Of a DNA stretch of 38,832 bases, positions 1-9,319 are shown one piece after another. The notes below the pieces were generated by a model. It was not told the origin of the DNA. It searched no databases and saw only the letters and a program-made list of their open reading frames with translations. The stretch's first letter is position 1. Every line of letters starts with the position of its first letter. Both the position numbers and the translations under genes were made by a program. The stretch comes from an uncultured Bacteroidota bacterium (GTDB taxonomy: Bacteria > Bacteroidota > Bacteroidia > B-17B0 > Aurantibacillaceae): positions 1 through 38,832 of the forward strand of contig CAIYSA010000279.1 of assembly GCA_903928655.1 (NCBI GenBank). The letters are read 5' to 3'.

Positions 1-352
1 GAATGGCTTCCAAAATTCTTAAGGTGCCAATTCCATCTGCATTTGCAGTGTATTCAGGAGTATCAAAACTCACTTTTACATGTGACATTGCCGCTAAATT
101 ATAAATCTCATCTGGCTGAACTTCTTGTACAATTCTAATTAGATTGGTACTATCCGTTAAATCACCATGGTGTAATTTAAAATTAATATGTTTTTCGTGT
201 TGATCTTGATATAAGTGGTCAATTCTATCCGTATTAAACAGAGAGCTTCGGCGCTTAACACCATGTACGATATAGCCTTTGCTTAATAATAATTCTGATA
301 AATAGGCTCCGTCTTGACCCGTTACGCCTGTAATTAATGCTACTTTGCTCAT
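1..352 (-). CDS. gmd: GDP-mannose 4,6-dehydratase, N-terminal part (cut by window edge)
   Basis: Gmd converts GDP-mannose to GDP-4-keto-6-deoxymannose, the first step toward GDP-fucose and related sugars for surface glycans. About 117 residues are visible; the rest lies beyond base 1. The protein opens [20 protein letters not shown], a Rossmann nucleotide-binding loop of the GxTGQDGxYL type specific to Gmd. It continues with VHGVKRRSS, which contacts the NADP phosphate in this family, then [24 protein letters not shown] and [16 protein letters not shown], all typical of Gmd rather than other sugar-nucleotide epimerases. The ATG at 350-352 fits the family start. The 168 bases between it and icmF hold no gene. 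Neighbouring glycan genes, if any, are outside the window. The identification is close to certain; only the 3' end is unknown. Confidence 0.93.
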   Translation of the reverse strand, partial: MSKVALITGVTGQDGAYLSELLLSKGYIVHGVKRRSSLFNTDRIDHLYQDQHEKHINFKLHHGDLTDSTNLIRIVQEVQPDEIYNLAAMSHVKVSFDTPEYTANADGIGTLRILEAI

Positions 353-520
353 AAATATAATAATAGTAAAGCAATGTTACGAAAAATTAGGCAATTTATC
401 AGCTAAAACTGTACTTTTTTACCTACTAAAAACTAATATTTACCTACCGATTATTAAGAGAGCGTTTTTTATCATAAATGATTTAATGTTGCCACTAATT
501 AATAAAGGCTCTGTAAATTA

Positions 521-3500
521 TTACATATTCCTTCTATACTGACCTCCAACTTCAAACAATGCTTTTGTAATTTGTCCGAGCGACATATATTTAACCGCTT
601 CCATTAATTCATCAAAAATATTTTGATTTTGAATCGCAGAATGTTGCAATATTTTTACAAATTCATCATGCTTTTCTTTGTGAGAATTATGAAGTTCTTT
701 TAGCATTGTAATTTGATATTCTTTTTCTTCAGGAGTAGATCGAATAACTTCTGAAGGAATTACAGTTGGACTTCCTTTGCTTGATAAGAATGTATTTACT
801 CCGATAATTGGATATTCGCCATTGTGTTTTAATGTTTCATAATACAAACTTTCTTCTTGAATTTGTCCGCGTTGATACATTGTTTCCATGGCTCCTAAAA
901 CACCACCACGTTCCGAAATTCTATCGAATTCGGTTAATACAGCAGCTTCAACTAAATCAGTTAACTCTTCAATTATGAATGCGCCTTGTAATGGATTTTC
1001 GTTTTTTGCTAAACCTAATTCTCTATTTATAATTAATTGAATGGCCATTGCTCTACGAACAGATTCCTCTGTTGGCGTTGTAATCGCTTCATCATAGGCA
1101 TTTGTATGTAATGAATTACAGTTATCATATATTGCATATAACGCTTGCAGGGTTGTGCGTATATCATTAAAGTCAATTTCTTGCGCATGTAATGAGCGAC
1201 CAGAAGTTTGAATATGGTATTTCAACATTTGACTTCTTTCATTTCCATTGTAACGCAACTTCATTGCTTTAGCCCATATTCTGCGACTTACACGGCCAAT
1301 TACACTATATTCCGGATCAATACCATTACTAAAGAAGAACGATAAGTTTGGCGCGAAATCATCGATATTCATTCCTCTGCTTAAATAATATTCAACAAAG
1401 GTGAAACCGTTAGCTAAGGTAAATGCAAGTTGTGAAATTGGATTTGCACCAGCTTCAGCAATATGATAACCACTTATACTTACTGAATAAAAGTTACGTA
1501 CTTTTTTATCAATGAAATATTGTTGAACGTCACCCATTACGCGTAAACTAAATTCTGTACTAAAAATACAAGTATTTTGAGCTTGATCTTCTTTTAAAAT
1601 ATCTGCTTGTACAGTACCACGAACTTGTGTTAACGTTTTAGCTTTAATAGTTTCGTAAACATCTTTTGGTAAAACCTGATCTCCAGTAACACCTAATAAC
1701 AATAAGCCTAAACCATTATTCCCGTCAGGTAATTCGCCCTGGTAAGTTGGTCTAACGGTTCCTAGCTTTTTATAAATTGCTGCTATTTTAGCTTCAACTT
1801 CTTTTTCTAATTTATTTTCTTTAATATAAAATTCACATTGTTGATCAATGGCAGTATTCATAAAAAAGGCAGCTAAAGTTGGCGCTGGCCCATTAATAGT
1901 CATTGAAACTGATGTTTTAGGATCAGCTAAATTAAAACCACTGTAAAGTTTTTTTGCATCATCCAAACAACAAATACTCACGCCACTATTTCCAACTTTA
2001 CCATAAATATCTGGACGGTAATCAGGATCGTTTCCATAAAGGGTTACACTATCAAAAGCAGTACTTAAACGAGCAGCTGGCAAACCTTTACTTACATAAT
2101 GAAAACGTTTGTTGGTTCTCTCTGGCCCACCTTCACCAGCAAACATACGAGTTGGATCTTCACCTTCGCGTTTGAATGGATAGATTCCGGCAGTGTAAGG
2201 AAAATCACCAGGAAAGTTTTCTTGTAAATTCCATTTTAAAATATCGCCCCATGATGTATATTTTGGGGAAGCAATTTTTGGAATTTTTGAATGTGATAAT
2301 GATTCGTAATGCGTTTCAATTTTTAAAACTTTATCACGCACTTTAAATTCGTAAAATTCGTTCGAATATAATTTTTTCTTGGCTTCCCAATTTTCAATCA
2401 CTAATAAATTACGTGGATCTAAATCTAATTTTGTTTTTTCAAAAGCTTCTTGCAGACCTTTAATTAATCGGTCTTTATCTTCCATTTTAGATTCAGAAAT
2501 GGTTTCGATGGTTTTTTGAATCCCGTATAATTTTTGAGCAACTTCACTTTGTTGGCTCGCTCTTTTATCGTAGCTGCGATTATTTTCAGATATTTCGCTT
2601 AAGTAACGCGTTTTAGAAGGAGGAATAATGTAAATTTTTTCGCTCATTTCTTCTGTTATAAAAAACTGAGAAGCTAAATTTTTATTTCCTGTTTTCTCAA
2701 CCATTTTATTCATTACCGCTTTATACAAACGGTTCATGCCTGGGTCGTTAAATTGAGAAGCAATGGTGCCAAAAACTGGAATGTCTTCATCCGCAATTTC
2801 CCACAAATTGTGATTGCGTTTGTATTGTTTTTTAACATCACGAATAGCGTCTAAAGCACCTCGTTTGTCAAACTTATTTAAAGCAATAATATCTGCAAAG
2901 TCCAACATGTCAATTTTTTCTAATTGAGTAGCAGCGCCGTATTCAGGTGTCATTACGTAAAGACTCATGTTAGAGTGTTCAATAATTTCAGTATCTGATT
3001 GTCCAATACCAGAAGTTTCTAAAATAATTAAATCAAAATTGGCTGCTTTACAAATATTAACAGCATCCTGCACATATTTACTTAATGCTAAATTACTTTG
3101 ACGAGTTGCTAATGAACGCATATATACGCGATCATTATTAATCGCATTCATACGAATTCTGTCACCCAATAAAGCGCCACCTGTTTTTCGTTTTGAAGGG
3201 TCAACAGAAATAATAGCAATTTGTTTGTCTTTGAAATCAACTAAAAAACGACGAACTAATTCATCCACTAAGCTCGATTTTCCTGAACCCCCAGTTCCTG
3301 TAATTCCTAAAACGGATGTGGAGGATTTTTCTGCTTTTGTTTTTAGCTCATTTAATAAAGCTAAATTATCCTCATTAAAGTTTTCTGCAGCAGATATAAT
3401 ACGTGCAATTGATTTATAATTTCTGTCAGCAATCTTAGCAACATCATCTTTAATATTTGTTCCAGTAGCATAATCACACTGACGCAACAAATCATTAATC

Positions 3501-3901
3501 ATCCCTTGTAAACCTAAAGAACGGCCATCATCAGGAGAATATATTTTTGTAATTCCGTAAGCATGTAACTCTTCAATTTCTGTAGGAAGAATTACGCCGC
3601 CTCCGCCACCAAATAATTTGATATGCTCACAATTTCGTTCTTTCAACAAATCGTACATGTATTTAAAATATTCAACGTGTCCACCCTGGTAACTTGTTAC
3701 CGCAATAGCATTTGCATCTTCTTGTATGGCACAGTTTACAACCTCTTGCGCACTTCTATCATGGCCTAAATGAATAACTTCAGCTCCGCTCGATTGGATA
3801 ATTCGGCGCATAATATTTATTGCTGCATCGTGTCCGTCAAATAATGCCGCAGCGGTTACAATACGTATTTTGTGTTTTGATTGATATGGCGTAGTTTCCA
3901 T
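521..3901 (-). CDS. icmF: Fused isobutyryl-CoA mutase (B12-binding, G-protein chaperone and mutase domains)
   Basis: This 1126-residue protein carries all three parts of IcmF. Residues about 12-140 form the cobalamin-binding domain, with DGHDAA (22-27) supplying the lower axial His. Residues about 195-410 form a MeaB-type GTPase, with P-loop GTGGSGKSS (202-210), the ETSGIGQSD segment and NKFD (342-345). Residues about 545-1126 form the TIM-barrel mutase. The substrate pocket has Phe587 (TRMFAG) and Gln775 (QAQNT), where methylmalonyl-CoA mutase has Tyr89 and Arg207. That Phe/Gln pair is the isobutyryl/n-butyryl-CoA signature and argues against methylmalonyl-CoA. The [10 protein letters not shown] segment holds the active-site His. 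It is a cytosolic adenosylcobalamin enzyme interconverting isobutyryl- and butyryl-CoA, or isovaleryl- and pivalyl-CoA weakly. The gene stands alone; a cobalamin riboswitch operon lies about 6 kb away. Confidence 0.95.
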   Translation of the reverse strand: METTPYQSKHKIRIVTAAALFDGHDAAINIMRRIIQSSGAEVIHLGHDRSAQEVVNCAIQEDANAIAVTSYQGGHVEYFKYMYDLLKERNCEHIKLFGGGGGVILPTEIEELHAYGITKIYSPDDGRSLGLQGMINDLLRQCDYATGTNIKDDVAKIADRNYKSIARIISAAENFNEDNLALLNELKTKAEKSSTSVLGITGTGGSGKSSLVDELVRRFLVDFKDKQIAIISVDPSKRKTGGALLGDRIRMNAINNDRVYMRSLATRQSNLALSKYVQDAVNICKAANFDLIILETSGIGQSDTEIIEHSNMSLYVMTPEYGAATQLEKIDMLDFADIIALNKFDKRGALDAIRDVKKQYKRNHNLWEIADEDIPVFGTIASQFNDPGMNRLYKAVMNKMVEKTGNKNLASQFFITEEMSEKIYIIPPSKTRYLSEISENNRSYDKRASQQSEVAQKLYGIQKTIETISESKMEDKDRLIKGLQEAFEKTKLDLDPRNLLVIENWEAKKKLYSNEFYEFKVRDKVLKIETHYESLSHSKIPKIASPKYTSWGDILKWNLQENFPGDFPYTAGIYPFKREGEDPTRMFAGEGGPERTNKRFHYVSKGLPAARLSTAFDSVTLYGNDPDYRPDIYGKVGNSGVSICCLDDAKKLYSGFNLADPKTSVSMTINGPAPTLAAFFMNTAIDQQCEFYIKENKLEKEVEAKIAAIYKKLGTVRPTYQGELPDGNNGLGLLLLGVTGDQVLPKDVYETIKAKTLTQVRGTVQADILKEDQAQNTCIFSTEFSLRVMGDVQQYFIDKKVRNFYSVSISGYHIAEAGANPISQLAFTLANGFTFVEYYLSRGMNIDDFAPNLSFFFSNGIDPEYSVIGRVSRRIWAKAMKLRYNGNERSQMLKYHIQTSGRSLHAQEIDFNDIRTTLQALYAIYDNCNSLHTNAYDEAITTPTEESVRRAMAIQLIINRELGLAKNENPLQGAFIIEELTDLVEAAVLTEFDRISERGGVLGAMETMYQRGQIQEESLYYETLKHNGEYPIIGVNTFLSSKGSPTVIPSEVIRSTPEEKEYQITMLKELHNSHKEKHDEFVKILQHSAIQNQNIFDELMEAVKYMSLGQITKALFEVGGQYRRNM

Positions 3902-3992
3902 CGGGAAATAGGTTTAAAATTATAGTTGTCTAATATAATATTTTTTCTGTTGAAGAACCAAGAAATTAGACGAGTTTTATTACCAATAAAAG

Positions 3993-4337
3993 CTAAGAAA
4001 TATTCTTTTTATTTATAAATAGCTTGTAGTAATAAAGTCCAACAAACAGAAAACCTAATCCAAATGGAATAGATGAAACCAATTTGTTTTCGCCTGAATT
4101 AAAAAACTCGCAATACATCCAAAAACTATTAGCCGAAATCCAAAAAAGAATGGCTAAATTTAGAAATACGTCGATTGTTTTTCGAGAGATGTAAACAATG
4201 ATAATAGCAATCGTAATGGTTGGAATAACCATTAAAATACCCATCCACCGCCACTCAAGCATCCAACAACTGTCTTTTATAAGCCAAAAAACAATGTGTA
4301 AACTTTCAAATTTTTTTATTTTTTCAAATAGTTCCAT
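3993..4337 (-). CDS. Small multi-pass membrane protein of unknown function
   Basis: I do not recognise this 114-residue protein. It has a hydrophilic start (MELFEKIKKFE), a Trp-rich segment (VFWLIKDSCWMLEWRWMG) and then three or four hydrophobic stretches: about 31-50, 56-75, and 90-108 near the end. It finishes with a short basic tail (INKKNIS), as expected of a small inner-membrane protein. No catalytic motif is visible. It lies about 90 bases downstream of icmF on the same strand, and the AT-rich gap shows no convincing promoter, so co-transcription with icmF is possible but unproven. The region just before its ATG leads into the inverted-repeat element at 4366-4501. The length, hydrophobicity pattern and ATG make it a believable gene. 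The function is unknown. Confidence 0.7.
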   Translation of the reverse strand: MELFEKIKKFESLHIVFWLIKDSCWMLEWRWMGILMVIPTITIAIIIVYISRKTIDVFLNLAILFWISANSFWMYCEFFNSGENKLVSSIPFGLGFLFVGLYYYKLFINKKNIS

Positions 4338-4365
4338 AAAACAGAATTTAAAAATAAGATTTTTT

Positions 4366-4501
4366 TAACCACATAGATTTACATTGATTTCAAAAGGGAT
4401 TAAAAGAAGCTTTGCTTTTCCATAGGATCAACTATGCGAAAAAACGTGTTTTCTATCCTGCACTTTTTAGCTTTATATGACTCTATGTTTCTATGTGGTT
4501 A
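4366..4501. repeat. MITE/REP-like intergenic element with 12-bp inverted ends
   Basis: The sequence TAACCACATAGA (4366-4377) returns as its exact reverse complement TCTATGTGGTTA (4490-4501), bracketing a 136-bp noncoding block. The right end also carries an internal near-repeat, CTCTATGTTT followed by CTATGTGGTT. Ends of the form AACCACATAGA...TCTATGTGGTT look like short dispersed elements that I recall from intergenic regions of many Bacteroidota; that resemblance is from memory. There is no open frame inside and no transposase. It fills most of the gap between the small membrane protein and the M16 peptidase gene. Confidence 0.6.
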
Positions 4502-4538
4502 TTTTTCTACAATAATATAAGAATTAATCCCTTTTTAG

Positions 4539-4546
4539 TATCTTTA
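4539..4546 (+). promoter_or_regulatory. Possible -7 promoter element before the M16 peptidase gene
   Basis: TATCTTTA lies 22 bases before the ATG at 4569 and matches seven of eight positions of the Bacteroidota -7 consensus TAnnTTTG. The same octamer precedes the subtilase gene at 6441. No clear TTTG is seen at the expected -33 distance, so this is tentative. Confidence 0.35.
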
Positions 4547-4568
4547 AACATATTTATTTTCAAAAAAC

Positions 4569-5807
4569 ATGATCCACTTCGAAAAGTTTAAACTTAAAAA
4601 TAATCTTACCGTAATAGTTCACCAAGATAAAAGTACGCCACTAGCTTGCTTGAATATTATTTTTGATGTTGGCGCTCGCGATGAAGACGAAAGCAGAACA
4701 GGGTTTGCTCATTTGTTTGAACATTTAATGTTTGGTGGAAGTGTAAATATTCCTAATTACGACGAGCCTTTACAAATGGTTGGGGGCGAAAATAATGCTT
4801 TTACAACAAACGATATTACTAATTATTACTGTACAGTTCCTTCCGAAAATTTAGAGACAGCGTTTTGGTTAGAAAGCGATAGAATGTTGAGTTTGGCTTT
4901 TGACAAAAAAAGTTTAGATGTACAGCGCAATGTAGTTATTGAGGAGTTTAAACAAAGGTATTTAAATCAACCATATGGAGATGTTTGGTTATTATTAAGG
5001 CCTTTAATTTATAATGTGCATCCTTACAAATGGGCAACTATCGGTAAAGAAATAAAACACATTGAAGAAGCCACAATGGAAGACGTAAAAGCATTTTTTA
5101 AAGCACATTACAATCCAAGTAATGCCGTTTTAGTTGTAGCTGGTGATGTGGAGTTAGATAACGTTAAAGCGCTTTGCGAAAAATGGTTTGCGCCAATTGA
5201 GCCAGGAATTAAATTGAAAAGAAATTTACCTGTTGAGCCCGAACAAACTGAATACCGCAGCTTAACAGTTGAACGTGATGTGCCAATTAATAGCATATAT
5301 AGAGCTTATCGCATGTGTTCTCGAGTTGATGAAGAATATCACACTATTGATATGCTTTCTGATATTTTATCTCGCGGAAACTCATCACGTTTATATAAAA
5401 GCTTAATAAAAGATAAGCAATTGTTTTCTGATATTAATGCTTATGTGATGGGAGATTTTGATAAAGGGTTGTTTGTTATTTCCGGAAAGGTAAATGATGG
5501 AATCACAATCGAACAAGCAGAAGCAGGTATTGATGCGGAGATTTTAAAAATTCAAACAGAATTAGTTAGCGATGAAGAGTTACAAAAGTGTAAAAACAAA
5601 ATAGAATCTACCGTTACTTATAGTGAAGCTGATGTATTGAATAAAGCTACAAACCTTGCTATTTCTCAGCTTTTGGGTGATGCTAATTTAATTAATCTAG
5701 AAATAGAAAATTATGAAAAGGTAAGGGCTGAACAAATTAAGGAACAAGCAAACATAATTTTACGAAAAACAAATTGTAGCACTTTATTTTATTTAAAGAA
5801 AAAATAA
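4569..5807 (+). CDS. M16 family zinc peptidase (single-subunit half, processing-peptidase-like)
   Basis: This 412-residue protein is a single M16 unit of the mitochondrial-processing-peptidase/PqqL type (M16B). The inverted zinc motif HLFEH is at 48-52: His48 and His52 bind zinc and Glu51 is the base. The third ligand is Glu125 or Glu126 in VVIEEFKQRY. The GENNAFTTNDITNY segment (73-86) and the second half, beginning about residue 205, complete the fold. No signal peptide is visible, because the sequence starts MIHFEKFKLKN, so it is probably cytoplasmic. In Bacteroidota two M16 proteins, one active and one inactive, are often adjacent; here there is only one, and it keeps its metal site. Its TAA is immediately followed by the ATG of the CoaD-like gene with no gap, which suggests translational coupling. 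The substrate is unknown. Confidence 0.9.
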   Translation: MIHFEKFKLKNNLTVIVHQDKSTPLACLNIIFDVGARDEDESRTGFAHLFEHLMFGGSVNIPNYDEPLQMVGGENNAFTTNDITNYYCTVPSENLETAFWLESDRMLSLAFDKKSLDVQRNVVIEEFKQRYLNQPYGDVWLLLRPLIYNVHPYKWATIGKEIKHIEEATMEDVKAFFKAHYNPSNAVLVVAGDVELDNVKALCEKWFAPIEPGIKLKRNLPVEPEQTEYRSLTVERDVPINSIYRAYRMCSRVDEEYHTIDMLSDILSRGNSSRLYKSLIKDKQLFSDINAYVMGDFDKGLFVISGKVNDGITIEQAEAGIDAEILKIQTELVSDEELQKCKNKIESTVTYSEADVLNKATNLAISQLLGDANLINLEIENYEKVRAEQIKEQANIILRKTNCSTLFYLKKK

Positions 5808-6413
5808 ATGATAAATTTTTCTTCTATAAATCCAAATTCTTCATTTGCTGAATTGCTTGAATTAGAGCGAAATGAGTTTTCTATAAATCAGCATGTTGAT
5901 TTTTTGGAATATCAAAAACAACGATTATTGTTTTTAGAAAGTCAAACGTCTAATCCAAATGTAAAAGCATTATATGATTATGTAAAAACAAACAAGCCAA
6001 GTATTGCTGTTTTTGCAGGGAGCTTTAATCCGTTTCATAAAGGGCATTTTAATGTTTTGAAAAAAGCAGAAAAATTATTCGATAAAGTTATTGTTGCATT
6101 TGGTAAAAACCCAGACAAATCAATTAGAAATTGGCCAATCCCTCAAACCATTGGCAACAGACAACACACTGAATATTACGGCTTGTTAACTGATCATATT
6201 GATTCTTTTGGTTATGATGTTACTGTTGTAAGAGGTCTAAGAAATTCAACGGATTTTCAATACGAACAAAATCAATACCGTTACATACAAGAATTAAAGC
6301 CAGATATTAAAATCATTAATATATTTTGCGATAAAGAATTTGAACACATAAGTTCTTCAGGCATTCGCACCTTAGAGAAATACGATAAGCATAAAGGTTA
6401 TTTGTTGCCTTAG
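5808..6413 (+). CDS. CoaD-like nucleotidyltransferase with an N-terminal extension
   Basis: The C-terminal 140 residues match phosphopantetheine adenylyltransferase (CoaD). They contain GSFNPFHKGH (71-80), the HxGH-type nucleotide site; VRGLRNSTDFQYE (141-153), close to the CoaD signature RGLR..DFEYE; and ISSSGIR (181-187), the (I/S)SSS.(V/I)R phosphate loop. CoaD proteins are usually about 160 residues. This one has an extra N-terminal region of about 60 residues (SINPNSSFAELLELERNEF...) of unknown fold. The reaction would be ATP plus 4'-phosphopantetheine to dephospho-CoA, or a related adenylyl transfer. The expected YTER-like pocket residues are not obvious, so the substrate may differ. 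Its ATG abuts the stop codon of the M16 peptidase gene. Whether this is the genome's only CoaD or a diverged second copy cannot be told from here. Confidence 0.8.
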   Translation: MINFSSINPNSSFAELLELERNEFSINQHVDFLEYQKQRLLFLESQTSNPNVKALYDYVKTNKPSIAVFAGSFNPFHKGHFNVLKKAEKLFDKVIVAFGKNPDKSIRNWPIPQTIGNRQHTEYYGLLTDHIDSFGYDVTVVRGLRNSTDFQYEQNQYRYIQELKPDIKIINIFCDKEFEHISSSGIRTLEKYDKHKGYLLP

Positions 6414-6416
6414 AAT

Positions 6417-6448
6417 TTTGCTTTTTTATTGTTTTTTTTGTATCTTTA
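6417..6448 (+). promoter_or_regulatory. Probable Bacteroidota-type promoter for the subtilase gene
   Basis: TTTG at 6417-6420 is followed after 20 bases by TATCTTTA at 6441-6448. This matches the Bacteroidota primary-sigma arrangement TTTG-N19-20-TAnnTTTG with one mismatch in the -7 box. Transcription would begin near 6455, about 60 bases ahead of the ATG at 6516. Confidence 0.5.
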
Positions 6449-6515
6449 ATAAAAAGGATAATAGTTGTTTGAAAAGGCTATTGACTTTTTGAAACAAACT
6501 GAAAACAATAGAATT

Positions 6516-9311
6516 ATGAAAAATCATTTTTACTTTATTTTAGCATCAATTTCTTTTATTTCAATGTCTGCTCAAAACATTGTTCATACTGATAATGGAG
6601 ATTATATTGCTAATACAATTATAATTAAGGTTAAACCGTCATATGAATCAATATGCGAAAATAATAAGATTAATAACGCATTATTTTCTTCATACGCTAC
6701 CGCGCTTGGTGTTTCAAACCTGCATAAGAAATTTCCATCAGATAAAACACCACAAGAGCCGTTTAATTCAGTTGGACAAGCATTTGCTGATCTATCACTT
6801 ATTTATGAATTAAATTATTCTTCTAACATTACAGTCGAAAAAGCTATTAATAAATTATTGGCTACTGGAATTTTAATTTATGCAGAACCTCACATGGTTC
6901 CAAAATCTTTGTATGCGCCAAACGATCCGTTAGGAACAGCGGGTAGCCAATACCATTTATTAAAAATAAACGCATTCAATGCATGGAATATAAATAAAGG
7001 TGATTCAAGTATTGTAATTGGAATCACTGATACAGGAACTGAACCAAATCATCCTGATTTATTTAACGCAACAAAGAGAAATTATGGTGATGTAATTGAT
7101 GGAATCGATAATGATGGCGATGGTTATGTGGACAATTACAAAGGATGGGATTTAGGAATGAATGATAATAATCCAACATATCAAGCTAATGCGCACGGTG
7201 TTCATGTATCTGGTATTTCGGCAGCAAGCACTGACAACAGCATTGGTGGCGCAGGAGTTGGGTTTAATTGTAAGTTTTTACCAGTTAAAATTTCTGATGC
7301 AACAGGAAATTTAATTATGGCATTTGAAGGAATAAAATATGCTGCTGATCACGGTTGTTCTATAATTAATTGTTCTTGGGGCGGTGGCGGAGCTACACAA
7401 TACGGTCAAGACATGGTAACGTATGCAACTATAAATAAAAATTGCTTAGTAGTTGCTGCTGCAGGGAATAATGGGGTAGATGGAGAATTTTTTCCTGCAG
7501 CCTATAATTATGTTATTGCAGTAGCAAATACAACGAGTGGTGATGTAAAACACTCGTCGTCCAACTATGGTTATTTTATTGATGTGGCTGCACCAGGTGA
7601 TAATATAAATTCAACGTGGACAGGAAGTTCTTATTCATTACTTACTGGCACATCAATGTCATCGCCAGTTTTTTCTGGTGCTGCGGGGATTGTAAAGAAA
7701 CAATTCCCTTCATATAACGGATTACAAATCGGAGAAAGACTTAAAGTTACAGCTGATAATATTTATTCTCTTAATCCTACTTATATAAATAAATTAGGAA
7801 CAGGTCGAATTAATTTATTCAGAGCATTAAATGATCCTGCTTCACCTAGTGTTGTTTTTACAAATAAAATTGTAACTGACCATAATGATGAATCTTATAT
7901 TAGCGGAGATACACTTTTTATTTTCGGAACCTTTATTAATTATTTAGATCCAACTTCCGCACTAAATGTTACGGTTACTCCTTTATCAGCTTTAGTAACG
8001 GTTATTGATAAAACAACAACTTTAGGTGTAATAAATACGCTTGCAAGCAAAACAAATAGTTTAGATCCTTTTACTTTTAAATTAACAGGTGTTATCCCAA
8101 TTAATCAATCAATAGATTTTGAAGTTCTAATTAAAGATGGAGCATACCAATCTAAACAATACTTTACATTAAATGTAAATGTTGATTATATTAATATTAC
8201 TAATAATGATATTCAAACTACAGCAACTAGTAGGGGCAGAATTGGATTTAATCAATTCGGGCAATTACAAGGTTTGGGATTTAAATATTTAACTACCGAT
8301 TTAATGTATGATGCAAGTCTAATGATTGGAAAAGATAGTATAAGGGTTTCTGATTGCACTAGAAACACTACTGGAACTGCAGATGATAATGATTTTTCAG
8401 TCATGACAAGAATTTCTAAACAAACCTTAGCCCCGTTTTCCGATTTTGATACTAAAGCTAAAATGAAAGATAATTTAGCTGTATATCCTTTAAATATTCA
8501 AGTAGACCAGAATACGTATTCTTGGAGCACTGTTCCAAATAAACAATTTGTAATATGGGAATACTATATTAAAAATACGCACGCAACTGATACTATTAAA
8601 AAAATGTTTGCTGGTATTTTTGCTGATTGGGATATTGACGGAGGAACCTTCACTCAAAATAGAAGTAATTATAATGCTGGAACTAAAATGGGGTATAGCT
8701 TTTATACTGGCGCTAGCGGCAAATATGCGGGCATTAAATTATTAACAAGTTCGGCTCCACCTAATTTTTATGCAATAGATAATTTGGCCGGCGGTGCTGG
8801 TGGTGTTGATCCTACTACTGGTGGATTTGACACAAAAGAAAAGTATAAAACATTATCTACACAACGTTTAATTGCTGGTGCAACGGGTTTTGGATCAGAT
8901 GTTTTAAATGTGATGAGTAGTGGGCCGTTTGTTGTGCCACCAAATCAAACTGTAAAAGTTGCCTTTGCATTAATTGCTGGCGATAGTTTGTCTGGATTAA
9001 TTTCCGCGGCTAATCAAGCCCAAATTAAATATGATGGGATGGCGACCGAATTGTCAGGTAATAATTTTGAAGGTGACGAGTCTGTTTTAATTTATCCAAA
9101 CCCAACAAATAACACTTTTAATATTTCGCAATTAAATATGAATTTTAATATTCTTGAGATTTATAGTTTAAGCGGAACCTTAATTTTTAAGTCAGAATTA
9201 TCACTCACTTCCGAGTCTATAAATTTGGAGGGTTATTCAAAGGGAATGTATGTTGTTAAATTAAGTAATGGCAAGAAATCAATTTTCAAAAAAATTGTAT
9301 TAGCAGATTAG
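6516..9311 (+). CDS. Secreted subtilisin-like serine protease (S8) with T9SS sorting domain
   Basis: This is a 931-residue exported protease. I use the ATG at 6516, which gives a classical signal peptide MKNHFYFILASISFISMSAQ. The frame extends upstream to a TTG at 6465, but that would put 17 polar residues before it. The prodomain spans about 21-150. The catalytic triad is Asp172 (ITDTGTEPNHP), His227 (NAHGVHVSGI) and Ser380 (GTSMSSPVFSG), with oxyanion Asn318 (AAGNNG). An acidic loop, IDNDGDGYVD (197-206), probably binds calcium. Residues about 455-840 are beta-rich. The last about 75 residues are a type A C-terminal domain (IYPNPTNNTF...MYVVKLSNG...KKIVLAD), so the mature enzyme should cross the outer membrane through the T9SS and be surface-bound or released. 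It probably takes part in extracellular protein breakdown. Confidence 0.93.
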   Translation: MKNHFYFILASISFISMSAQNIVHTDNGDYIANTIIIKVKPSYESICENNKINNALFSSYATALGVSNLHKKFPSDKTPQEPFNSVGQAFADLSLIYELNYSSNITVEKAINKLLATGILIYAEPHMVPKSLYAPNDPLGTAGSQYHLLKINAFNAWNINKGDSSIVIGITDTGTEPNHPDLFNATKRNYGDVIDGIDNDGDGYVDNYKGWDLGMNDNNPTYQANAHGVHVSGISAASTDNSIGGAGVGFNCKFLPVKISDATGNLIMAFEGIKYAADHGCSIINCSWGGGGATQYGQDMVTYATINKNCLVVAAAGNNGVDGEFFPAAYNYVIAVANTTSGDVKHSSSNYGYFIDVAAPGDNINSTWTGSSYSLLTGTSMSSPVFSGAAGIVKKQFPSYNGLQIGERLKVTADNIYSLNPTYINKLGTGRINLFRALNDPASPSVVFTNKIVTDHNDESYISGDTLFIFGTFINYLDPTSALNVTVTPLSALVTVIDKTTTLGVINTLASKTNSLDPFTFKLTGVIPINQSIDFEVLIKDGAYQSKQYFTLNVNVDYINITNNDIQTTATSRGRIGFNQFGQLQGLGFKYLTTDLMYDASLMIGKDSIRVSDCTRNTTGTADDNDFSVMTRISKQTLAPFSDFDTKAKMKDNLAVYPLNIQVDQNTYSWSTVPNKQFVIWEYYIKNTHATDTIKKMFAGIFADWDIDGGTFTQNRSNYNAGTKMGYSFYTGASGKYAGIKLLTSSAPPNFYAIDNLAGGAGGVDPTTGGFDTKEKYKTLSTQRLIAGATGFGSDVLNVMSSGPFVVPPNQTVKVAFALIAGDSLSGLISAANQAQIKYDGMATELSGNNFEGDESVLIYPNPTNNTFNISQLNMNFNILEIYSLSGTLIFKSELSLTSESINLEGYSKGMYVVKLSNGKKSIFKKIVLAD

Positions 9312-9319
9312 TATAAATT

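Noticed and set aside
345-542. A 65-codon open frame on the plus strand
   Set aside because: It starts inside gmd on the other strand, uses AT-rich noncoding DNA and overlaps the icmF end; no family pattern is seen.
6465-6515. Upstream TTG start adding 17 residues to the subtilase
   Set aside because: The extra residues would hide the signal peptide; the ATG at 6516 places it at the N-terminus, after a promoter at 6417-6448.
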